A DNA stretch of 7,006 nucleotides from positions 53,246-60,251 of the forward strand of contig PBKH01000037.1 of the NCBI GenBank assembly GCA_002721375.1, in the 5' to 3' direction. A program made the position numbers and the translations under genes. Under the pieces are notes generated by a model that saw only the letters and a list, made by a program, of their open reading frames with translations, made no database searches and had not been told where the DNA came from. Every line of letters begins with the position of its first letter. Position 1 is the stretch's first letter. Source of the stretch: Verrucomicrobiales bacterium. GTDB lineage: Bacteria; Verrucomicrobiota; Verrucomicrobiia; Limisphaerales; UBA1096. Of the stretch, positions 1 to 6,202 are shown one piece after another.

Positions 1-2
1 TT

Positions 3-644
3 TGTCTTTCTAGTATCGCCATAGTGGCAGGTTCGTTTATTTCGCTGACGCAAACCAGCCTCAAGATGATCGCCTGTTACTTTGTAATATCAGAAATCGG
101 CTACATGGTTGGGGGTGCCTGGCTCGCCAACAAACCTAGCCTGACTGGCGCGATGTACCATGTCGTCGCAGACGCAGCAATGACCTCGGCTCTGTTCATG
201 GCTGTTGGCTGCATCGTGTATCGGCTTGGCCAAGTGAACCTAGACGACCTGAAAGGCGTATTTTTTAAAATGCCGGTGACAATGGCCTCATTTGTACTGA
301 CGTTGGCCGCACTGATCGGTGTACCCCCGACGTGCGGTTTTTTTAGTAAATGGTATTTAATACAAGGCGCCGCACAAGCCGGCGTTTGGCACTTTGTAGC
401 GGCACTTTTACTATCCAGCCTCATCAAGGCGATCATCCTGTTTCGTATAATTGAGATCGGTTACAATCGCGTACCGCATCCTGCAGTAGAAGGAAACCCA
501 GACATTCAGCGCAACGATGCTCCGTTATCCATGCTTGCTCCTACAGTGGCCATGACGCTTGGACTGATTGCACTTGGCCTCGCCACCGACCCACTAGTTA
601 ACTCGATCATCTCTAAAGTGCTTCCCGCTTTGACAGCCCCGTAG
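3..644 (+). CDS. MrpD-like antiporter subunit D1, C-terminal part (5' end outside window)
   Basis: This is the C-terminal portion of a polytopic inner-membrane subunit of the proton-conducting antiporter family (MrpD/NuoL/M/N). The frame is open to the left edge (first full codon at 3), so the GTG at 24 is an internal Val codon and not the start. Relative to a subunit of about 490 residues, the visible 213 residues cover roughly helix 10 to the C-terminus. The family stretch 'TSLKMIACYF..SEIGYM' (Lys at 63-65) and the loop 'GVPPTCGFFSKWYL' near 318-356 identify it. In the helix-12 motif, which normally has the pattern H-x3-H-x3-K, this protein has His, then Asp (171-173), then Thr (183-185). 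The usual lysine of the ion path is therefore missing. The stop lies 4 bases before the next gene, indicating one operon. A NuoN/NuoM identity is possible by fold but unlikely given the neighbouring MrpD-like subunits. Confidence 0.88.
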   Translation, partial: CLSSIAIVAGSFISLTQTSLKMIACYFVISEIGYMVGGAWLANKPSLTGAMYHVVADAAMTSALFMAVGCIVYRLGQVNLDDLKGVFFKMPVTMASFVLTLAALIGVPPTCGFFSKWYLIQGAAQAGVWHFVAALLLSSLIKAIILFRIIEIGYNRVPHPAVEGNPDIQRNDAPLSMLAPTVAMTLGLIALGLATDPLVNSIISKVLPALTAP

Positions 645-648
645 CTCA

Positions 649-2133
649 ATGGAAACTGTCTCATCAAACCTTCCGGTCTGGATCGTTGCGGCCTCCTCCT
701 TTGCTGCACTTTTAATTGCGCTACTGGGACGATGGCCGAATCTGCGTGAGGCTTGCATCTTCGGCGCCGCCTTAATCAAGCTAGGTTTGATCCTTTCCCT
801 TGCCCCCACGGTTCTCAATGGTCAGCAGATTGAGTTCGAGGTGATCAAACTTCTCCCCAACGCATCACTCGCATTTCGTGTTGATGCACTTGGCCTGTTA
901 TTTGCATTGGTCTCGGTGAGCCTATGGATCCCAACGACAATCTTCTCTATGGGATTCCTCCGGCCACTAAAGCGCCATGCACAGACTCGGTTTTTCTTCT
1001 TCTTCGCTATCGCCATTTCGTCCGCGGTGGGCGTCGCTTTTTCGAAGAACCTGCTAACACTGTTCATTTTTTATGAAATCCTATCACTTTCCACATACCC
1101 ACTGGTTACACATCATCAGGACGACGACGCGATCAAAGGCGGACGAAAGTATCTCACCTATCTACTTGGCACGTCTGTAGGACTAGCTCTGCCGGCGATG
1201 ATCATCGTCTATCAGCAGACCGGAAGTCTTGAGTTCACTAACGGTGGAGTGTTCGCAGAGGGAGTCAGCTCAACACTACTGGTTGTATTGTTGGTTATGT
1301 TCCTTTTCGGTTTTGCTAAGGCTGGCCTGATGCCATTTCACGCTTGGTTACCGGGAGCGATGGTGGCGCCAGCTCCAGTCAGCGCACTGCTACACGCGGT
1401 TGCCGTTGTAAAGGTCGGAGTATTCTCGATCATCCGCGTTCTCACCGGCATTTTTGGTGTTGATCGTATGGCAAACGCCCCGTCGCTGGGCACAATCGTT
1501 TGTATCCTTGCCGCTATCACGCTCATCGTCGCGTCACTCATCGCCCTCACGCAGGACAACATCAAGAGCAGACTGGCTTATTCTACCATCGGTCAATTAT
1601 CATACATCATACTAGGTGTAGGTTTAGCTACAAAAGCCGGAATCACCGGCGCTGCGCTACACATACCAATGCATGCCTTTGGTAAAATCACACTTTTTCT
1701 ATGCGCCGGAGCAATCTATCAGGCATGCGGAGCCAAATGCATCAGCGAAATTCATGGCCTGGGACATAAGTTTCCTCTTACAATGACCGCATTTTTCATT
1801 GGCTCTCTTTGCGTCATTGGGCTCCCCCCGAGCGGCGGATTTATTAGCAAATGGTATCTTCTTAATGGATCACTTGACTCTTCACAACAATGGGCGTTTG
1901 CCATGTTTCTGATTAGCTCACTCCTTAACGCCGCTTATTTTCTACCCATTGTATATAAGGCCTTCTTTTCTGAAATTAATGATCCGGACCGTTTAACAAA
2001 AGCAAAGGAACCGCCATTATTGACAGTAGTGCCGCTACTCATTACCGCCGCCGGGTGTCTAATGCTATTTTTCTTTTCCGGTAAACTAATACAATTCGCC
2101 AACACTTTCACTGAATTATACACGAGCCCATGA
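649..2133 (+). CDS. MrpD-like proton-conducting antiporter subunit D2
   Basis: This is a complete 494-residue inner-membrane subunit with about 14 membrane helices, the usual MrpD length. It is predicted to carry protons or Na+ within a multisubunit cation/H+ antiporter. All hallmark residues are present: Glu143 in helix 5 ('FYEILSLSTYPLV'), Lys224 in helix 7 ('FAKAGLMPFHAWLP'), His231, His249, Lys255 in helix 8, Lys306 ('DNIKSRLAYS'), then His338, His342 and Lys346 in helix 12 ('HIPMHAFGK'). The loop 'GLPPSGGFISKWYL' (391-404) is also typical of the family. The ATG start is 4 bases after the D1 stop and no clear Shine-Dalgarno precedes it, so coupling to D1 translation is likely. Its stop overlaps the next start as ATGA. 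As the only one of the three subunits with the full charged set, it is the best candidate for a conventional ion path. The complex's ion specificity cannot be read from sequence. Confidence 0.93.
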   Translation: METVSSNLPVWIVAASSFAALLIALLGRWPNLREACIFGAALIKLGLILSLAPTVLNGQQIEFEVIKLLPNASLAFRVDALGLLFALVSVSLWIPTTIFSMGFLRPLKRHAQTRFFFFFAIAISSAVGVAFSKNLLTLFIFYEILSLSTYPLVTHHQDDDAIKGGRKYLTYLLGTSVGLALPAMIIVYQQTGSLEFTNGGVFAEGVSSTLLVVLLVMFLFGFAKAGLMPFHAWLPGAMVAPAPVSALLHAVAVVKVGVFSIIRVLTGIFGVDRMANAPSLGTIVCILAAITLIVASLIALTQDNIKSRLAYSTIGQLSYIILGVGLATKAGITGAALHIPMHAFGKITLFLCAGAIYQACGAKCISEIHGLGHKFPLTMTAFFIGSLCVIGLPPSGGFISKWYLLNGSLDSSQQWAFAMFLISSLLNAAYFLPIVYKAFFSEINDPDRLTKAKEPPLLTVVPLLITAAGCLMLFFFSGKLIQFANTFTELYTSP

Positions 2134-2414
2134 GCGACATGTCACAAAAGCAGTTCGTTCCGGACCAGCCAACCGTTGATCGCAAGTTTTGGATTGCTCT
2201 TTGGTCAACTTGCGGCATTTCAATCCTGATTGAGTTACTGGTACACCGACACGAGCATTTTAAGGGAAGCGACTCTGCCCTGGCTTCAACAACAAACTTT
2301 TTTGGCTTTTATGTGGTGATGGGTTTTCTCGCCTGCAGCGGCGCAATCCTACTAGCCAAAGGGTTGGGGCTGTTTTTGAAAGCACGGGAGAATTATTACG
2401 ATGACACTCCTTGA
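2130..2414 (+). CDS. Small two-helix membrane protein in the antiporter operon
   Basis: This 94-residue protein has a polar N-terminus, a first hydrophobic segment at about residues 19-38, a polar His/Lys-rich loop ('HRHEHFKG', 39-46) and a second longer hydrophobic segment at about 55-82. It ends in a charged tail with 'KARENYYDD'. No signal peptide or enzymatic motif is seen. The ATG overlaps the D2 stop by 4 bases, and its end overlaps the D3 start by 14 bases, so it is locked between two antiporter subunits. Small two-helix proteins with a similar acidic 'YYD' tail occur, from memory, between MrpD-like genes in other bacteria, which suggests an accessory or assembly subunit of the complex. 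It is not recognisable as MrpC, E, F or G. A start at the second Met (2139) is possible. Its function is inferred from position only. Confidence 0.82.
   Translation: MSDMSQKQFVPDQPTVDRKFWIALWSTCGISILIELLVHRHEHFKGSDSALASTTNFFGFYVVMGFLACSGAILLAKGLGLFLKARENYYDDTP
2386..2390 (+). promoter_or_regulatory. Ribosome binding site for subunit D3
   Basis: GGGAG lies inside the end of the small-protein gene, with 10 bases before the ATG at 2401. It supports that start for D3 despite the 14-base overlap with the upstream gene. It is the only reasonable Shine-Dalgarno match I see before any start in this window. Confidence 0.5.
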
Positions 2415-4206
2415 TAACATTCCACCTGGAATTATACTGATTCTGGGCGCGATCGCACTGGTTGCACTCCCGGCAACAGCCCGAAAGGCTTGCGCCATTG
2501 CTTTGCCCGCGTTTGTCTTCTACCTCATCTTCCAACTTCAAGATGGCGAGCGAATCTCACCTTCATTCCTTGACTTTAATCTCACACTACTTCGAGTCGA
2601 TACCACGAGCAAAGCGTTTGGCTTGATCTTTACATTAAGCGCCTTTGCCGCCTTCATATTCTCATGGAGAGTACAGAGCCGTATGGAATCAGTTGCAGCA
2701 CTGATATATGTCGGAAGCGCACTGGGCGTCGTGTTCGCCGGCGACATGATCTCATGGTACATCTACTGGGAATTGATGGCCATCTCTTCCACCTTCCTAA
2801 TCCTTGCCCGAAAAACGGAAAATTCACTGAAATCCGCCCAACGCTATATCCTTGTTCACTTGGCCGGCGGATTGATTCTGCTCACTGGCATTCTACTCAT
2901 AATACACCAAACGAACTCCATCGCATTTAATGAGTTCCCTAGAGATTCAATTGGAAGTTGGTTCATTCTTGGTGGCATTTTAATTAACGCTGCGGCGGTG
3001 CCCTTCTCTAGTTGGCTGCCAGACGCCTACCCTGAATCAACGGTCATGGGTGGCGTCGTCCTAAGCGCCTACACCACAAAAACTGCAGTTTACACACTAA
3101 TCAGAGGGTTCCCTGGTTGGGAAATACTCATTCCCATTGGCTGTATCATGGCCATTTACGGAATTATTTATGCCCTGCTTGAAAATGATATGCGCCGCAT
3201 CCTTGCCTACAGCATAATCAATCAGGTCGGCTTCATGGTGTGCGGTGTCGGGATCGGTTCGGATCTTGCCATCGCTGGGGTCGTTGCTCATGCCTTTTGT
3301 CACATCATTTACAAGGCGCTTCTTTGGATGTCTGCAGGCGCTGTTCTGTTTCGTACAGGTAAAAGCAAATGCACCGAGCTGGGCGGCCTGTACAAGACCA
3401 TGCCGTTAACGATGATTCTGGGAACCATCGGCGCTCTGGCAATCTCTGGAGTACCGTTAACTAGCGGTTTTATAAGCAAAACACTGATTGTCGCCGCTGC
3501 AGAGCATCAGCATTACATTTGGGCATGGCTAATTCTAGAAATCGCCTCGGCTGGAGTCTTCCTGCATGCTGGCATCAAGTTTCCATACTTCGTGTTCTTC
3601 AATGTCGATCGCGGACTTCGCCCACAGGAAGCACCAAAGCCAATGCTTATAGGAATGGGGTTCCTTGCATTTCTTTGCATATTACTTGGGTGCTACCCTG
3701 CCCCCCTTTACGCAATCCTTCCTTTCAATGATGCCGTCAAGACAACCACTTTCTCCACGATCTACATAGATCACTTTGCACATGTAGTTACAATGTTTCA
3801 AATGCTGGCTTTCTCCGCGCTCGCTTTTTTTGTTTTCCTGCCATGGCTTAAGCGCACGCCGACTATTTCGATCGATTTTGACTGGTTCTACAGGAAAGGC
3901 GCCAAGCTCTTTTATGCGTTTGCGGATCGTTCACTGAACGGCCTTAACCAAGCAGCCGACAAATATGTGGTCAAAACTTTACTGCCGGGTCTCGCGCGAT
4001 TTGCACTTCAAGCACCAGCAACGATTACGGCCATGGCCCTTAAGCCTGTGTGGCGGGCTATCGATCCCGATGAAGCTAGCTTGGCTAAGCGGGAGAAAGA
4101 CCTTTTTGACCGGTTTTACACCGGCACGTTCCCGGTTGCTTACTCCGCTGCCTGCATATTGATTCTCATCTCCCTCCTGATCCTCATTGGCCGTACCAGT
4201 ACATGA
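2401..4206 (+). CDS. MrpD-like antiporter subunit D3, long form with C-terminal extension
   Basis: This is a 601-residue polytopic membrane protein of the proton-conducting antiporter family, longer than a typical MrpD (about 490). Glu124 in helix 5 ('YIYWELMAIS'), Lys227 in helix 8 ('TTKTAVYTLIRGFPGW'), Arg265-Arg266 ('ENDMRRILAY') and His297, His301 and Lys305 in helix 12 ('HAFCHIIYK') are in place. However, the helix-7 lysine is Asn196 ('INAAAVPFSSWLPDAYPEST'), and two usual histidines are Ser203 and Leu221. From memory, the 'INAA...WLPDAYPE' form is shared by a known subgroup annotated as Na+/H+ antiporter subunit D, so this is probably a subgroup trait and not damage. After about residue 488 comes a largely amphipathic stretch starting 'DFDWFYRKG' and then a final membrane helix (about 578-598). 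This resembles the lateral helix and last helix of NuoL. It is the last gene of the visible operon. Confidence 0.92.
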   Translation: MTLLDNIPPGIILILGAIALVALPATARKACAIALPAFVFYLIFQLQDGERISPSFLDFNLTLLRVDTTSKAFGLIFTLSAFAAFIFSWRVQSRMESVAALIYVGSALGVVFAGDMISWYIYWELMAISSTFLILARKTENSLKSAQRYILVHLAGGLILLTGILLIIHQTNSIAFNEFPRDSIGSWFILGGILINAAAVPFSSWLPDAYPESTVMGGVVLSAYTTKTAVYTLIRGFPGWEILIPIGCIMAIYGIIYALLENDMRRILAYSIINQVGFMVCGVGIGSDLAIAGVVAHAFCHIIYKALLWMSAGAVLFRTGKSKCTELGGLYKTMPLTMILGTIGALAISGVPLTSGFISKTLIVAAAEHQHYIWAWLILEIASAGVFLHAGIKFPYFVFFNVDRGLRPQEAPKPMLIGMGFLAFLCILLGCYPAPLYAILPFNDAVKTTTFSTIYIDHFAHVVTMFQMLAFSALAFFVFLPWLKRTPTISIDFDWFYRKGAKLFYAFADRSLNGLNQAADKYVVKTLLPGLARFALQAPATITAMALKPVWRAIDPDEASLAKREKDLFDRFYTGTFPVAYSAACILILISLLILIGRTST

Positions 4207-4220
4207 ACCTGCGCTTGTCA

Positions 4221-4234
4221 ATCTGCATGCAGAT
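4221..4234. repeat. Perfect 14-base palindrome in the spacer after the antiporter operon
   Basis: ATCTGCATGCAGAT reads identically on both strands. It lies 15 bases after the D3 stop and about 74 bases before the next gene. It could be an operator for a dimeric regulator of the downstream gene, or part of a weak RNA hairpin. It is not followed directly by a T-run (the nearest, TTTTT, is at 4254-4258), so it is not a standard terminator. It may also be chance. Confidence 0.4.
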
Positions 4235-4307
4235 GAAACTTTAAGCCTTGCGCTTTTTGTGGTGTGGGCTGAACTTTTTCTAAGTCATTATAAACTCTGA
4301 TAGAACT

Positions 4308-6200
4308 ATGAAAATAATTCAGTTATTTTACAAATCATCCGTTTTTTATGCTTTTAACATCGTGCTCCTAATTTCCAACCTTGGCTTAGGCAAAGCGGAT
4401 ATCACCGGTCAATGGAATTTCACCAATGGCCTGCAGGCGGAAATCGGGCAGGACCTAGAGTGGAATTACGAACAAGGTGAAGCCGAGTTCGGTAAAGCCA
4501 GTAAATTCAAGGTCAAGACACTTAACAATGAAGACCCCATGGTGATGAGTTTTCCAAACAGCGATCCCGAAACAGAGTTCAGCGGGCTGGACGTCTATCA
4601 TGGTGGTGAACCAAATGGCGGGTCTGATTGGCTACTAAACCAGTACACCTTGGTGATGGATCTTTTTTACTCAGTCCGATCATATAACAAACCGAGAGCA
4701 CTGATCGCATTGAACGATTTCGAGGGGGCACAATTTCAAGTCGGCACCAGCAATGGAATAGGAAGCCGATCTTTTCATGGCAAGTTGCGCCCTAACCAAT
4801 GGCACCGCGTGGCCCTAACCGTGGATCACGTTTTAGGTGAGGCCAATTATTTTGTAGATGGCAACCTCGTTGGAACTGAGGCCATTGGTAAGGCTACTGA
4901 TGATAACGGACGATTGGCCATGGAGGATGTATTTCACCTCTTCAACCACTCCTCCGAATCATTCGGCGGTTTCATTAGTAGCCTCCAGTTTCGGGACGAG
5001 GCGGTACCGGCTTCGGTAATCGAGGAACTTGGGCAAGCGAACGCTGCTGGCATCCCATCAGAACCGCCATCCAAACCCTATCTTGTGTCCATGACTCCAA
5101 AACCGACACCGTTCCGCCGCCCAGTGCCAACTGATATCCTGCCGAACACGGTCATCCAATCGACTTGGAAAGACGGCAAAGCTGCGATGCGGGAAGACAC
5201 AGTAAAGCTTCACCTAAACGGCAAACCACTTGATGTCTCTGCTAAGCGATCCGATGATACTGTTATAATATCTGCAATACCTGAAAACCTGCTCGAACCA
5301 TTAGGTAATTACGAGGTTCTGGTCAAATTTAACGACAGCAACGATGAAAGTCACTCAAAGCAATGGCGTTTTACGGTGACTAATTTCCAAAAAATTCAAT
5401 CTGATATTGCCCTGCCAATTGCTTCTGGTAGAGAGCCCGGTTTTCTTGTCCGTTCAGCACAGGCCACTGCTGAGGCCGCGATTCGGCATGACTACAACCG
5501 TGCTATCCATCAGCTTGAAGATATCCTGACTGATATCGAAGGCAACGCCGTTGAAAATGTCGCATATCCTCCCGAGGACGGCCGCGAATTCGATCTGATT
5601 GAATTAATTGATTTTCAAAAGGAAGGATCAATATTCGGGCATTTTGAAATGGACGACTATTTCCCGGGCATCCCCGGAGAGGAAGATCACGACACAAATT
5701 TCAGTACTGAGGTGCTCGCATATTTGGCTCTCAAGGCTGGAACTCACCGGCTGGGAATCACAGTTCATGTTGCAAAGCCGGATCAAAACGATGAGGATCG
5801 TTTCAAGGTTTTTGTCGGTGGAAATGCTCGAGATCGGTTTTCTCAGGAGATTGGTTCCTTCGAGTTAACACTGCTGGGCTTTCGTGAAGGACCGAACGAT
5901 ACAACGTTCGATTTCACCGTGGAAAAGGATGGGCTTTATCCGTTTCGGATTATTTACTGGAATAAGTCTCGGAACGCCGCACTCGAATTTTACTCGGTCG
6001 ATCTAGAAACCGGAGAGCGAGTCCTCATCAACGATACAGAAAACAATGACTCAATTAGGGCGTTCAGTTCTGTAGGTCAAGTTCGGAGGCCTTACGTGGC
6101 AATGGCCAGTCCACCCCCAAACACATCCGGAAACAGCAAGACACACCTATTTCCATCGTTCTCTCCGATGACGAAACTAAGGTCGATGCCAGTTCGATAA
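4308..6200 (+). CDS. Exported LamG / Ig-like / PA14-like modular protein, N-terminal part ended by a frameshift
   Basis: This is a large secreted or surface protein, probably carbohydrate- or ligand-binding; no catalytic motif is visible. Residues 1-30 form a signal peptide (basic start, hydrophobic core, likely cut after 'GKA'). A LamG/concanavalin-like domain follows at about 32-247, with 'ITGQWNF', 'NQYTLVMDLF', 'NQWHRVALTVD' and 'YFVDGNLVG'. Next is an Ig-like linker at about 257-358 ('TVKLHLNGKPLD', 'WRFTV'). A module at about 375-590 contains 'YFPGIPGEED', 'LALKAGTHRLG' and 'DGLYPFRIIYWN' and ends 'ERVLINDTENN'. It resembles the PA14-like unit common in large Verrucomicrobiota proteins, although the usual 'NSDDGF' motif is replaced by 'NDEDRF'. 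A second Ig-like linker starts at about 595 ('PYVAMASPPPNTSG'), but the last 20 or so residues are out of frame and unlike the family. The intact protein continues in the frame of 6203-7006. No Shine-Dalgarno precedes the ATG, whose start is supported by the signal peptide. Confidence 0.85.
   Translation: MKIIQLFYKSSVFYAFNIVLLISNLGLGKADITGQWNFTNGLQAEIGQDLEWNYEQGEAEFGKASKFKVKTLNNEDPMVMSFPNSDPETEFSGLDVYHGGEPNGGSDWLLNQYTLVMDLFYSVRSYNKPRALIALNDFEGAQFQVGTSNGIGSRSFHGKLRPNQWHRVALTVDHVLGEANYFVDGNLVGTEAIGKATDDNGRLAMEDVFHLFNHSSESFGGFISSLQFRDEAVPASVIEELGQANAAGIPSEPPSKPYLVSMTPKPTPFRRPVPTDILPNTVIQSTWKDGKAAMREDTVKLHLNGKPLDVSAKRSDDTVIISAIPENLLEPLGNYEVLVKFNDSNDESHSKQWRFTVTNFQKIQSDIALPIASGREPGFLVRSAQATAEAAIRHDYNRAIHQLEDILTDIEGNAVENVAYPPEDGREFDLIELIDFQKEGSIFGHFEMDDYFPGIPGEEDHDTNFSTEVLAYLALKAGTHRLGITVHVAKPDQNDEDRFKVFVGGNARDRFSQEIGSFELTLLGFREGPNDTTFDFTVEKDGLYPFRIIYWNKSRNAALEFYSVDLETGERVLINDTENNDSIRAFSSVGQVRRPYVAMASPPPNTSGNSKTHLFPSFSPMTKLRSMPVR
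6141..6146 (+). other. Probable frameshift site (ACACAC run)
   Basis: Upstream of here the coding frame is the one starting at 4308; downstream it is the frame of 6203. The two frames are both open only between 6059 and 6200. Joining them in ACACAC by a -1 step gives 'SPPPNTSGNSKTTPISIVL', which reads as a normal Ig-like linker. It implies one missing base or an extra AC. The C5 run at 6114-6118 is a second candidate, but joining there gives a less family-like 'KHIRKQQD' stretch. The exact base cannot be fixed from one sequence. Confidence 0.6.
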
Positions 6201-6202
6201 AA

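Noticed and set aside
24..644. Full-length small gene starting at the GTG at 24
   Set aside because: The frame is open to the left edge, and the protein begins inside the family's conserved core, so this is a truncated larger gene.
1..4206. Complex I (nuoL-nuoM-nuoN) operon
   Set aside because: No nuoK/J/H-type gene is visible, the 94-residue protein does not resemble NuoK (three helices), and the PPxxGFxSKWYL loops and repeated D-type genes fit Mrp-like clusters better. The missing left side means a hydrogenase-linked variant cannot be fully excluded.
4243..4258. Rho-independent terminator after D3
   Set aside because: AAGC/GCTT gives only a 4-base stem followed by a short T-run; too weak to call.
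4289..4294. Promoter -10 box TATAAA before the LamG gene
   Set aside because: No acceptable -35 element lies 16-18 bases upstream and AT-rich hexamers are common here; it would also leave almost no leader.
6120..6200. Programmed ribosomal frameshift
   Set aside because: No slippery heptamer in the correct frame was seen in the overlap, and no clear downstream structure was evident by eye.
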